Both the position numbers and the translations under genes were made by a program. The notes under the pieces were generated by a model that saw nothing but the letters and a program-made list of their open reading frames with translations, was not told the DNA's origin and ran no database searches. 64,000 nt of DNA, from NCBI RefSeq assembly GCF_002803155.1, contig NZ_NNBP01000003.1, positions 62,001 through 126,000 of the forward strand, in the 5' to 3' direction. Positions 27,126 to 37,713 of the stretch are shown here, one piece after another. The number at the start of each line of letters is the position of its first letter. Positions within the stretch are counted from its first letter, which is position 1. The stretch comes from Streptomyces sp. CB02959. Its GTDB lineage: Bacteria; Actinomycetota; Actinomycetes; Streptomycetales; Streptomycetaceae.

Positions 27126-28823
27126 TCACCGGAGATACCGGGGATGCATCAGCGTCGAGGGCGGCAGCCCGGGGATCCACTCCCGCATCTGCCGCCGCCA
27201 GCCGGCCCGCAGCTCGCTCAGGGGGACGACGGTGGGCGGGGCGTCCGGGGCGGTGCCGAGCCGCGGCGGTCGCCGGGCGGCCAGGACGAAGCCCCAGTAC
27301 CGCTCCCCGTCCGACGGGGGGACCTGTGCGACCGAACGGTCTGGGCCGCCGGAGAAGTCCGCCCACCGGCCGGGGATCCGGTACGGCAGGGTCGCCAGGC
27401 CCGTCGAGCGCAGCGTCGCCACCACCGTCCAGTACGTCCGCGACCGGGTGCGCAGCGGCCCGGTGTGCACCACCAGCCGGCCGTCGGCGGCCAGCACCCG
27501 CGCGGTGAGGCCGTAGAACTCCTGGGAGTACAGCTTGGTGCTGGCGGTGATCCCGGGGTCGGGGAGGTCGGAGACGATCACGTCGTAGGGCGCCGGCCGC
27601 CGGCCGCCCGAAGGGCCTTGCCGGCGCAGCCAGTCGAAGGCGTCGGAGGCGACCACCCGCACCCGGGGATCGCTGAACGCGTGCTGGTTGAGGGCGGACA
27701 GCCCCGGGTCGGTGCGCGCCAGCCGCGCCACCTCGGGGTCGATCTCGACGACCGTCACCGACCGGACCGTGCGGTAGCGCAGCAGCTCGCGCACGGCCAG
27801 GCCGTCGCCGCCGCCCAGGACCAGCACCCGGCCGTGCGGACCGCCGGACATCACGGGGCCGACCAGGGCCTGGTGGTAGACGCGTTCGTTCTCCGAGCTG
27901 ACCTTCAGCCGTCCGTCGAGGAACAGCTCCAGCGGTCTGCCGGAACCTTTCCTCCCCCGTCCGGAGGCGGCTCCGCCGTCGTGCGCACCGCCCACGCCGC
28001 CGCTCAGCACCACCTCCTGGACGCCGGTCTGCTCGGCGACCCGGGCCTGCGCCCCGTACACCGCCCGGCGGGCGGCCTGCTCGAACGGCCCGGCCAGCGC
28101 GATCCCCGCGCCCAGCAGCGCGAGCACCAGGGCGTTGACGCCGAACAGCGCCCAGCGGGCCCGGGTGGTCAGATCGCGGCCGAAGAGCCACAGCACCAGC
28201 ACCGCACCGGCGAGGAGGTTGACCGCCCCGGTGACCAGCGCCCCCGTCAACTGCCCCAAGCCGGGCAGCAGAAGGAAGGGGAAGGCCAGTCCGCCGACCA
28301 GCGCGCCGATGTAGTCCGCGGCGAACAGATCGGCCACCGCACCGCCCGCGTCCTGCCGGCGCACCCGCTGGATCAGCGTCATCAGCAGCGGTATCTCGGC
28401 GCCGATGAGCACGCCGATGCCCAGCGAGAAGCCGACGAGCGCGATCCGGGACTGGCCGAGCCAGGCGAAGCAGGCGTAGAGCGCCATCGCGGAGCCGCCG
28501 CCGACCAGCGCCAGCACCGCCTCGACCGCACCGAAACCGACCGCGGCCCGGCAGCGCAGCCGCTTGGCCAGCAGCGCCCCGACCCCCATCGCGAAGACCA
28601 TGAAGGACAGCACGACCGACGCCTGGGTGACCGAATCGCCGATCAAGTAGCTGGCCAGGGCGACCAGTTCGAGCTCGTAGACCAGGCCGCAGGCCGCGCA
28701 GACGAAGACCGCGGCGAGCACCAGCAGCCGGCCGAGCCCGGACGGCACCGGCAGTCGCGCCGGCGTCAGCGTCCCCGGTGACCCGAGGGCGCCGGCGACG
28801 AGAGACTCTGGCGGGTCGATCAT
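27126..28823 (-). CDS. Membrane polyamine-aminopropyltransferase-like protein
   Basis: A 565-aa protein joining seven or eight TM helices (about residues 30-255) to a cytoplasmic spermidine-synthase-like Rossmann domain (about 270-520). The soluble part holds [24 protein letters not shown], the S-adenosyl binding [33 protein letters not shown] and the catalytic-loop VSDLPDP. Classical SpeE has DSTDP-like residues at that loop; the Asp pair is kept here in altered spacing. The membrane fusion is common in Streptomyces and its substrate is not established. DUF2617 follows upstream on the same strand. Confidence 0.88.
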   Translation of the reverse strand: MIDPPESLVAGALGSPGTLTPARLPVPSGLGRLLVLAAVFVCAACGLVYELELVALASYLIGDSVTQASVVLSFMVFAMGVGALLAKRLRCRAAVGFGAVEAVLALVGGGSAMALYACFAWLGQSRIALVGFSLGIGVLIGAEIPLLMTLIQRVRRQDAGGAVADLFAADYIGALVGGLAFPFLLLPGLGQLTGALVTGAVNLLAGAVLVLWLFGRDLTTRARWALFGVNALVLALLGAGIALAGPFEQAARRAVYGAQARVAEQTGVQEVVLSGGVGGAHDGGAASGRGRKGSGRPLELFLDGRLKVSSENERVYHQALVGPVMSGGPHGRVLVLGGGDGLAVRELLRYRTVRSVTVVEIDPEVARLARTDPGLSALNQHAFSDPRVRVVASDAFDWLRRQGPSGGRRPAPYDVIVSDLPDPGITASTKLYSQEFYGLTARVLAADGRLVVHTGPLRTRSRTYWTVVATLRSTGLATLPYRIPGRWADFSGGPDRSVAQVPPSDGERYWGFVLAARRPPRLGTAPDAPPTVVPLSELRAGWRRQMREWIPGLPPSTLMHPRYLR

Positions 28824-28956
28824 GACATGAACGCTACGTGACGTTCCGGTGGCTCTCGGTCACCCACACGAGTGCAGTCTGCGTGCGGTACACACCAGTT
28901 GAAACGTCCACGGAGAGGGCGCCCCGCACCCTTCCGAGCCCCGGGTGCCACCGCCG

Positions 28957-29475
28957 TCAGACGGCGACCGCCGCCCGCACGCCCACCCGCGTACGGGTGA
29001 CCACCAGCCGCCCTTCCTGGGGATACGCGTGCCAGGTGCGCCACCGCACCTGCCCCTGCTGCCGCTGCGCCAGCATCGCGGTGAAGGCGTGCGGCGAACC
29101 GGGGAAGGTGCCGGCGAGGCCGTGCGGATGCTCGGCGACCAGCGCCAGCAACTCCTGTGCCCGGCCGGCGAACGAGCCGCGGGAGAGCGTCTCGACGTGC
29201 GCGGCGAACTCGTACTCCCAGTCGCCCAGCCGCTTGGCCACGCCGAGCGGCAGCGGCGTGCTGCTGCCCGGCATACAGGCGACGGTCTCGGAACAATTGC
29301 CGTGCTCCTCTTCGAGCAGCACCTGATGCGAAGCCCCGAGCAGTCTCAACTGCACGCGGGCGTCGTCGAGTTGGAGGTCCAGTACGGCCAGCGCCGGCAG
29401 GGGCTCCCTGCCCAGCGCCCAGGCCAGGTCGGACGCGCGGGTATCGGTGTACGCCGTTTTCAGAGTGGTGAGCAT
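28957..29475 (-). CDS. DUF2617-family protein
   Basis: A 172-aa soluble protein of the actinobacterial DUF2617 family, starting ATG (29473-29475) with GCGGAG at 7 nt. Segments seen: LAWALGREPLPALAVLDLQLDDARVQLRLLGASHQVLLEE, GDWEYEFAAHVE, and a C-terminal FTAMLAQRQQGQVRWRTWHAYPQEGRLVVTRTRV with strongly alternating beta pattern. The neighbourhood with the membrane aminopropyltransferase is conserved in the genus as far as I recall. Function unknown. Confidence 0.85.
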   Translation of the reverse strand: MLTTLKTAYTDTRASDLAWALGREPLPALAVLDLQLDDARVQLRLLGASHQVLLEEEHGNCSETVACMPGSSTPLPLGVAKRLGDWEYEFAAHVETLSRGSFAGRAQELLALVAEHPHGLAGTFPGSPHAFTAMLAQRQQGQVRWRTWHAYPQEGRLVVTRTRVGVRAAVAV

Positions 29476-29835
29476 GGGTCGGCTCCGCAAGCACGCAGTG
29501 GATGGTGGGCCAGCCCGCCCGAGATGGGGATCAGGGATGAACGACTGCCTGCCGGCTCGTGCCCACGCGGGGTCCGAGAACTGGGGGATTCTCAAGGGAG
29601 AGGGAATCACGGATGGTGTGGCGCCCACAGCGTTTTTACCCATCTTCGCCCTGGTTTCCATCCCCTAGAGGGCCATGCAGTTCACCTGTTCAACACCCCA
29701 TCGCACAAGGAGCGTTGAATCAATTCACGCCACCCCCCGGACGCATATGCGAGGCCGCATGAGCTGGCCGCATGTGTGCCGGCACAGGGGGCGCACGGCC
29801 GTCGCGCGACGGCCGGACGGGGCGCGGAAAGCGGC
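29476..29835. other. Non-coding gap
   Basis: About 360 bp between DUF2617 and the hairpin after the His/Cys-rich gene. It should hold the promoter of DUF2617. A stretch near 29640-29780 is less GC-rich than its surroundings. I see no gene. Confidence 0.4.
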
Positions 29836-29877
29836 GTGCCCACGACCGCGGACGGATGCGTTCCGCAGTCGTGGGCA
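29836..29877 (-). terminator. Hairpin after the His/Cys/Gly-rich gene
   Basis: A perfect 11-bp outer stem, one mismatch and a further 5-bp stem, placed about 50 bp beyond the stop of the minus-strand gene. Confidence 0.7.
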
Positions 29878-29927
29878 CATGCGTGCGAGCGCCTGTCGGG
29901 GCGTCTCAGCGCCCCCTGGCGTCCCTC

Positions 29928-30281
29928 TCAGGAACCGCCGCCGCAGCCACCCCCGCCGCCACAGGAAGAACCCCCGCCGCAGGAGTGTCCGCCGTGATGG
30001 CCGCCCCCGCCGCCGCACGAGGAGTGGTGGGAGTGGTGGGAGTGGTGCCCGCCGCTCGAAACGGAGCCCCCGTCGCCACCGCCGGCGACCCACCAACTCC
30101 CCCCGGCGCCGCCGCTGTTGCCGACGCGACGGGACGCCTTGTACCCGTTGTACCTGCTGTACGAGCGGCTCCCCTTGCGGGAGCGGCCCCGGCTCCCCTT
30201 GCGGGAGCGGCCCCGTACGACCGCGGCCACCACCAGCAGCACGACGACCGCCAGCACCGCGAACACCCCGAATCCCGGCAT
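29928..30281 (-). CDS. Small single-TM protein with His/Cys/Gly-rich tail
   Basis: A 117-aa protein starting at ATG 30279-30281, with AAAGGAG upstream. Residues 4-23 form one TM helix (FGVFAVLAVVVLLVVAAVVR). A tandem basic repeat GRSRKGSR follows, then a Tyr/Arg segment, and then about 55 residues of Gly/Ser with His-rich clusters (HHSHHSHHSS) and GGGSSCGGGGGCGGG-type repeats ending at the C-terminus. The tail holds five Cys and many His, which suggests metal binding or covalent cross-linking, but no family assignment is possible. Topology puts the tail either in the cytoplasm or outside; the basic repeat just after the helix favours the cytoplasm. Divergent from the following aminotransferase. 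Confidence 0.75.
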   Translation of the reverse strand: MPGFGVFAVLAVVVLLVVAAVVRGRSRKGSRGRSRKGSRSYSRYNGYKASRRVGNSGGAGGSWWVAGGGDGGSVSSGGHHSHHSHHSSCGGGGGHHGGHSCGGGSSCGGGGGCGGGS

Positions 30282-30481
30282 CTTCGCCCCACTCTCCTTT
30301 CGTTCCCCCGAAGCGAGGCATCGCTCGGTCGGCGCCCCGTGCGCCGCCGCGGCGCCGTCCGCGCCGCAAGACCGCCCTGGCCGGCGGCCGCCCTCGTCCT
30401 TGGTTCGGGGCTGATGCCCGGCACTCCGGCGGCGCAAAGCACAGTTGAGGAACTCCAGAGGTTCGACGGAGGATGGCGCGC

Positions 30482-31675
30482 ATGGACCGACCGCTGCTCA
30501 ACCGACGCCTCGCCGCATTCGGCACCACGATCTTCGCCGAGATGTCGGCGCTCGCCCAACGCACCGGCTCCATCAACCTGGGCCAGGGCTTCCCCGACGC
30601 CGACGGCCCGGAGGAAGTCCGGGAGGCCGCGGTGCGCGCCCTCCGCGACGGCCGCGGCAACCAGTACCCACCCGGCCCCGGCATCCCCGAGCTGCGCACC
30701 GCCGTCGCGGCCCACCAGCAGCGCTTCTACGGGCACCTCGGACTGTCCTACGACCCCGACACCGAGGTCCTGGTCACCGCCGGCGCCACCGAGGCCATCG
30801 CCGCCTCGCTCCTCGCCCTCCTCGAACCGGGCGACGAGGTCATCGCGCTGGAGCCGTACTACGACTCGTACGCCGCCTGCATCGCGATGGCCGGCGGCCG
30901 CCGCGTGCCGGTGACCCTGCGCCCGTCCGCGGAGACCGGCACGTACCACCTCGACCTCGACGAGCTCCGCGACGCCATCACCGACAGCACCCGCCTCATC
31001 CTCCTCAACACACCCCACAACCCCACAGGCACCGTGCTCTCCCGTGACGAGCTCGCCGCCATCGCCGCGCTGGCCGTCGAGCACGACCTCCTCGTCGTCA
31101 CCGACGAGGTCTACGAGCACCTGGTCTTCGAGGGCGAGCACCTGCCGCTGGCGTCGTTCCCCGGCATGCGCGAGCGCACCGTCACCATCGGCTCGGCCGG
31201 CAAGACCTTCTCGTTCACCGGGTGGAAGGTCGGCTGGGTCACCGCCTCCGCCGCGCTGATCACCGCGGTCCGCTCCGCCAAGCAGTTCCTCACCTACGTC
31301 TCGGCGGGCCCCTTCCAGTACGCGGTGGCCGAGGCGCTGGCCCTGCCCGACTCCTACTTCACCGGGCTCCGCGACGACCTGCGCGCCAAGCGCGACATCC
31401 TCGCCGCCGGCCTCACCGACGCCGGCTTCCAGGTCTTCCGCCCTGCCGGCACCTACTTCATCACCACCGACATCCGCCCGCTCGGCGCTGCGCTGTCCCA
31501 AGACGGGGACGGCTTCGCCTTCTGCCGCGCCCTCCCCGAGCGCGCCGGCGTCGTCGCCATCCCCAACGCCGTCTTCTACGACCACCAGGACCAGGGCGCG
31601 CCCTTCGTCCGCTTCGCCTTCTGCAAGAGCGTCGCCGTCCTGGAGGAGGCGGCGGGACGACTGAAGCGGCTGTGA
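30482..31675 (+). CDS. Class I/II PLP aminotransferase (aspartate/methionine/kynurenine type)
   Basis: A 397-aa fold-type I enzyme. Motifs: INLGQGFPD at the N-terminus, PGPGIPELR, VTAGATEAIAASLLAL, the NTPHNPTG loop, VTDEVYEHLVF with the cofactor Asp and Tyr, the Schiff-base Lys in GSAGKTFSFTGWKVGW, and the substrate-carboxylate Arg in FVRFAFCKS. The N-terminal INLGQGFPD places it with kynurenine/glutamine-transaminase-like and methionine aminotransferases. The ATG at 30482 is preferred over the in-frame ATG at 30473, because the GGAGG at 30469-30473 abuts the first but is well spaced for the second. Confidence 0.9.
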   Translation: MDRPLLNRRLAAFGTTIFAEMSALAQRTGSINLGQGFPDADGPEEVREAAVRALRDGRGNQYPPGPGIPELRTAVAAHQQRFYGHLGLSYDPDTEVLVTAGATEAIAASLLALLEPGDEVIALEPYYDSYAACIAMAGGRRVPVTLRPSAETGTYHLDLDELRDAITDSTRLILLNTPHNPTGTVLSRDELAAIAALAVEHDLLVVTDEVYEHLVFEGEHLPLASFPGMRERTVTIGSAGKTFSFTGWKVGWVTASAALITAVRSAKQFLTYVSAGPFQYAVAEALALPDSYFTGLRDDLRAKRDILAAGLTDAGFQVFRPAGTYFITTDIRPLGAALSQDGDGFAFCRALPERAGVVAIPNAVFYDHQDQGAPFVRFAFCKSVAVLEEAAGRLKRL

Positions 31676-31703
31676 CCGCCGCCGCTGCCGGCCGCTGACA
31701 CGA

Positions 31704-31740
31704 CCCGGGCCCCGAACCGATGGTCGGTTCGGGGCCCGGG
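31704..31740. terminator. Bidirectional hairpin between aminotransferase and YbjN genes
   Basis: A perfect 17-bp stem (31704-31720 / 31724-31740) around 3 nt in the gap between convergent genes. Confidence 0.85.
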
Positions 31741-31762
31741 CAGCCGGGGCACGGACGGGGCT

Positions 31763-32299
31763 TCAGGCCTCGTCGTCGCCCGGCTTCTCGTCGGAGTCGC
31801 CTTCGATCTCGGCCTCCAGGCCGAGCTGCTCGACGATCCACCTGTCGAATTCGATCGAGGCACGTACCCAGCTGACCGTGCTCGACACGAAGTGCTCAAG
31901 CGAGACACCGGTGCCGACCAGCATCGATGCCTCACCGATCAGACGGACGCTGCCGTCGTCATGGGTGTGGGTGTACACCTTGGGCCAGAGCGTCCGACGG
32001 TTCCAGTCGTCGATCGCCTCCAGCAGCTTCAACTTCTCGTCGATGCCGTGGACGCGGTCGTAGAACGTGCGGACGGAGAAGATCTCCTGCTCTTCCTCAC
32101 CGCGGAACATGAAGTACGTGCGGAACTGCTCCCACGGGGCGGCGAGGTCACCCTCCTCGTCGACGACGTACTTCAGCTCCATCTGCTCAAGGAGCTGCTT
32201 GACCAGGTCCTGGTCGGGGACGACGGGACCATCAGGCCCCGACGGCTGCGGTTCGGGCTGGCCCCCGAAATTCGGAATCGAGGACGGGTCGATGCTCAC
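31763..32299 (-). CDS. YbjN-domain protein
   Basis: A 178-aa acidic cytosolic protein with a YbjN domain (type III secretion chaperone-like fold): VVDEEGDLAAPWEQFRTYFMFRGEEEQEIFSV, WNRRTLWPKVYTHTHDDGSVRLIGEASMLV, GVSLEHFVSSTVSWVRASIEFDRWI. Such proteins are thought to aid folding or stress responses by binding partners; none is known here. The GTG at 32297-32299 has AAGGGA upstream and marks the start of a short disordered lead. It lies next to clpB. Confidence 0.88.
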   Translation of the reverse strand: MSIDPSSIPNFGGQPEPQPSGPDGPVVPDQDLVKQLLEQMELKYVVDEEGDLAAPWEQFRTYFMFRGEEEQEIFSVRTFYDRVHGIDEKLKLLEAIDDWNRRTLWPKVYTHTHDDGSVRLIGEASMLVGTGVSLEHFVSSTVSWVRASIEFDRWIVEQLGLEAEIEGDSDEKPGDDEA

Positions 32300-32340
32300 C
32301 GTGGAATTCCCTTCGTATGGTCCTTGCCCATCCTCCCCCA

Positions 32341-32385
32341 TACGCGCCCGGTCCTGGCAACCCCGGACCGGCGGACGGGCGCGTA
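32341..32385 (-). terminator. Hairpin downstream of clpB
   Basis: A perfect 10-bp outer stem enclosing a smaller GGTCC/GGACC stem, 37 bp past the clpB stop. Confidence 0.6.
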
Positions 32386-32421
32386 CGGGGGTCGGCGGGC
32401 GGACCGCGCGGTGCCGGTCTC

Positions 32422-35073
<2,652 letters not shown>

Positions 35074-35153
35074 GTCTGCCTGGTCCTCCTCGTGCGTTCC
35101 GGCGCTCCGCGCGCTCCCCTTATCCAATCCTGCCTTGCTCAACGTGCAATAAG

Positions 35154-35172
35154 TTGAGTCTACTCCACTCAA
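35154..35172. promoter_or_regulatory. HAIR operator (HspR binding) of clpB
   Basis: TTGAGT-N7-ACTCAA, a perfect inverted repeat matching the HspR element CTTGAGT-N7-ACTCAAG, lies 80 bp upstream of the clpB start in the clpB/Uma2 gap. A further looser CTCAA/TTGAG pair at about 35139-35158 overlaps it. Confidence 0.88.
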
Positions 35173-35263
35173 TGTCCACTCGTGCGAGCGAAACCGGCCG
35201 TGAATATGCCCCTGTCATTGGCCGCGCCGACAACGCTGGCCTTCGACCACAAGGAGGTGCAGC

Positions 35264-35845
35264 ATGACGGCTATGGCACACGAGCCGATGCCCACGCAGG
35301 ACGACTCCCTCCTCAAGGGCTTCCTGGCCCTGGAAACTCCGACCGGCTTCCGGGCCGAGCCCATCGAGGGAGAGATCGTCGTGACACCGCCGACGGATGG
35401 CGGCCATGAGGACTACCTGGGCATCGTCGGCAGGCAGGTGACACGAAGGCCCGCGACCGACATGCAGATCTCGGGGTACAAGGGACTCGTCCTTTCCCGT
35501 GCGGACGGCCAGCCCGCGGACCACGTGATCCCCGACGCCACCATCGCCCCGTACGCGTTGCGTCTCTTCCGGGGTGCGGAGCCGTGGATGCCCAGCGAGG
35601 GCGTCGCCATGGTCGTCGAGGTGACATCGAGCAGGCCCCGCAACGACCGGGTCGCCAAGCGCCACGCCTACGCACGTGCCGCCATCCCCCTCTGTCTTCT
35701 CGTCGACCGCGGCAAGTCCGCAGTCACGGCCTTCAGCGAGCCGAAGGGCGACGACTACCTCACCACGCACACCGCCCCCTTCGGCGATCCCCTCCCCCTC
35801 CCCGCCCCCTTCTCCTTCGACCTGGAGACCACCGACTTCCTCTGA
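35264..35845 (+). CDS. Uma2-family (DUF820) endonuclease-like protein
   Basis: A 193-aa protein with the restriction-endonuclease-like fold abundant in Streptomyces and cyanobacteria. Seen: PIEGEIVVTPP, an Asp in DHVIPDATIAPYA, and VVEVTSSRPRNDRVAKRHAYARAAIPLCLLVD, which gives the D...ExK-like site and the trailing Lys/Tyr. An AAGGAGG lies upstream of the ATG at ideal spacing. The family is generally considered a nuclease of unknown role; activity is not shown. Divergent from clpB, so the HAIR site could also influence it. Confidence 0.88.
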   Translation: MTAMAHEPMPTQDDSLLKGFLALETPTGFRAEPIEGEIVVTPPTDGGHEDYLGIVGRQVTRRPATDMQISGYKGLVLSRADGQPADHVIPDATIAPYALRLFRGAEPWMPSEGVAMVVEVTSSRPRNDRVAKRHAYARAAIPLCLLVDRGKSAVTAFSEPKGDDYLTTHTAPFGDPLPLPAPFSFDLETTDFL

Positions 35846-35887
35846 GCGCCTGCCGGGCCGCGGACCGCGCCAACTACCCTGGCCCCC

Positions 35888-36292
35888 ATGGCCCACGACC
35901 TGAGCGCGCTGCCCCCCGAGTACCTCGCCTTCTGGGGCGAGTACCAGATGCCGACCCTCACGACCCTGCGGGCCAACGGCACCCCGCACGTCGTCCCGGT
36001 CGGCGTCACCTTCGACGCCGGGCAGCGGATCGCGCGGATCATCACCCGCAAGGACAGCACCAAGGTCAAGAACATCCTCGCCGCCGGCCCCGGCGGGGCG
36101 CGGGTGGCGGTGTGCCAGGTGGACCGCGGCCGCTGGGCGACCCTGGAGGGCGTCGCCCGGGTGCGGACGGACGCGGAGACGGTGGCCGACGCGGTGCGCC
36201 GGTATGCCGAGCGGTACGGCCGGACCCCGGAGCCCAACCCCGACCGCGTGATGATCGAGATCGCGGTGACCAAGGCCCTCGGCCGGGCCTGA
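35888..36292 (+). CDS. PPOX-class (split beta-barrel) flavin/F420-dependent protein
   Basis: A 134-aa protein of the pyridoxamine-phosphate-oxidase-like barrel: LTTLRANGTPHVVPVGVTFD, IITRKDSTKVKNILAAG, RVAVCQVDRGRWATLEGVARVRTD, then a helix and a short final strand. Small actinobacterial members use coenzyme F420 or flavin for reduction of diverse substrates; which cofactor applies cannot be read here. It starts at ATG 35888, 42 bp after the Uma2 gene, so the two may be co-transcribed. Confidence 0.88.
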   Translation: MAHDLSALPPEYLAFWGEYQMPTLTTLRANGTPHVVPVGVTFDAGQRIARIITRKDSTKVKNILAAGPGGARVAVCQVDRGRWATLEGVARVRTDAETVADAVRRYAERYGRTPEPNPDRVMIEIAVTKALGRA

Positions 36293-36531
36293 GCGCCCGC
36301 CCGCCGACGCCACGCCCGCGCCACCGGCGCCGTACCGCCCGTACCCAGGCCCCGTTCACCGCCCGTACGGCTACCGCCCCCGACAGGTCCGGACCTGGCC
36401 GAAACCGCATCCTCCGGATCCGTCATCCGGCGCCCACCTGGTACTCAAGAACGGCAGGAACCGAACACCTCCGCGCATCGGCGAGCGGCATCGGCCCTGT
36501 CCCGGGCAAAAAGACGGCAGCTGGAGGCCGC

Positions 36532-36777
36532 ATGGCGTCGGCAATGGGCACCACGACGACCGTTCCGCGCCGCCTGCCCCGGAAACGGACGGCCCGCCCC
36601 CGCCCGTCCGCCGAGAACTGCCCGCGGTGCGGAGGCCAGTTGGCCGTGAACCAGGACGGCTGGAAGATCTGCCATGCCTGCGGATATGCGTCGCCGCCCG
36701 GCGCAGCCCCTCCTCCCCGGGCCCTTCGCGGGGGTATCGTCGCCCCCACAGTCGCCACGCCCCGGAGGGCACGATGA
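36532..36777 (+). CDS. Small zinc-ribbon protein
   Basis: An 81-aa basic protein: a disordered Arg/Pro lead (1-27) followed by CPRCGGQLAVNQDGWKICHAC, a C-x2-C-x14-C-x2-C zinc ribbon, and a short Pro/Ala tail. GGAGG lies 4 nt before the ATG. Its stop overlaps the next gene's start (ATGA), so the two are translationally coupled. Possible RNA- or DNA-binding adaptor; no specific function known. Confidence 0.75.
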   Translation: MASAMGTTTTVPRRLPRKRTARPRPSAENCPRCGGQLAVNQDGWKICHACGYASPPGAAPPPRALRGGIVAPTVATPRRAR

Positions 36778-37178
36778 ACCCGGTCCGAGTGACGGCGATC
36801 GCCTGCCTGATGCCGCTGTCCGAGCTGGACGAGGATCCGTTCCTGGTCGACGACCGCAGCCAGCACGCCATGTGCAAGCAGTGGGCGGCAGCCCGTGACT
36901 ACCGCCTGACCTGCCAGCTCAGCCTGCACCAGCTGCGCGCCGACCACAGCGCGCTGTGGCACGACGTCGAAGAGGGCCTGGTCGACGTGTTCGTGACGCC
37001 CAACCGCCGGGCACTGGAGTACGCCATCGACGGCGCCGACGAGTTCACCGCGCGGTGCGCGGCGGCGGGCGTCCGGCTGGAGACCGCCGACCTGGACGAG
37101 CCGGTCTACACCCTGGCGATGAAGTCGCATGTGCACCGCCGGCTCTCGATGCCGACGGCCGGGTACAACGGCTGCTGA
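36774..37178 (+). CDS. Resolvase-domain-like protein, no catalytic serine, coupled to zinc ribbon
   Basis: A 134-aa protein beginning at the ATG that overlaps the zinc-ribbon stop, with GGAGG at 5 nt. The layout recalls the N-terminal domain of serine recombinases: a first strand, then QHAMCKQWAAARDYRL, then RADHSALWHDVEEGLVDVFVTPNRRAL and FTARCAAAGVRLETADL, parallel to the resolvase pattern of Q..C..A...., ....D...G.VDVVVV....R. and F....GV.....  The strand that should hold the catalytic Ser/Arg instead reads VTAIACLMPLSE, so strand exchange is unlikely. The similarity is my own pattern match, not a database result. Confidence 0.6.
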   Translation: MNPVRVTAIACLMPLSELDEDPFLVDDRSQHAMCKQWAAARDYRLTCQLSLHQLRADHSALWHDVEEGLVDVFVTPNRRALEYAIDGADEFTARCAAAGVRLETADLDEPVYTLAMKSHVHRRLSMPTAGYNGC

Positions 37179-37202
37179 CCGCACGCAGCGGGCAACGGCA
37201 CA

Positions 37203-37239
37203 CGAAGGGCCGGGGTGGTCCGCCCACCCCGGCCCTTCG
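37203..37239. terminator. Bidirectional hairpin between the zinc-ribbon operon and hspR
   Basis: A perfect 16-bp stem with a 5-nt loop between convergent transcription units. Confidence 0.85.
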
Positions 37240-37256
37240 CCGCGTCCGCTACGGCG

Positions 37257-37712
37257 TCACTCCGGCGACCGCTTGGGCCGCCAGACCACCAGCGCGCTGG
37301 TCTGCTGCACGTCCTGGTACGGCACCAGGTCGCGGCGGTAGGAGGCGTGCACCGCCGCCTCCCGCTGCCGCATCGCGCTGGCCGCGCCCTCCAGGGCGCC
37401 CTGGAGCTCGGCGACCCGCTGCTGGAGCGCCGCGACCTGGTTCTCCAGCTCGATGATGCGCTTGATGCCGGCGAGGTTGATGCCCTCCTCCTGCGACAAC
37501 TGCTGGACGGTGCGCAGCAGTTCGATGTCGCGGGCGGAGTAGCGGCGGCCCCGCCCGGCCGTGCGGTCGGGGGAGACCAGGCCCAGGCGGTCGTACTGCC
37601 GCAGGGTCTGCGGGTGCAGGCCGGAGAGTTGGGCCGCGACGGAGATGACGTACACCGGTGATTCGTCGGTCAGTTCATAGGGGTTACGACGCTGCCCGCC
37701 CCGGCTGTCCAT
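37257..37712 (-). CDS. hspR: Heat-shock repressor HspR (MerR family)
   Basis: A 151-aa repressor that binds HAIR elements with DnaK as co-repressor, thus shutting off dnaK and clpB in unstressed cells. The MerR-type HTH is VYVISVAAQLSGLHPQTLRQYDRLGLVSP, followed by the GRGRRYSARDIELL wing and a long coiled coil (IIELENQVAALQQRVAELQGAL). It is the last gene of dnaK-grpE-dnaJ-hspR, one base after dnaJ, giving the feedback loop known in Streptomyces. The C-terminal 40 residues are variable. Confidence 0.97.
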   Translation of the reverse strand: MDSRGGQRRNPYELTDESPVYVISVAAQLSGLHPQTLRQYDRLGLVSPDRTAGRGRRYSARDIELLRTVQQLSQEEGINLAGIKRIIELENQVAALQQRVAELQGALEGAASAMRQREAAVHASYRRDLVPYQDVQQTSALVVWRPKRSPE

Positions 37713-37713
37713 C

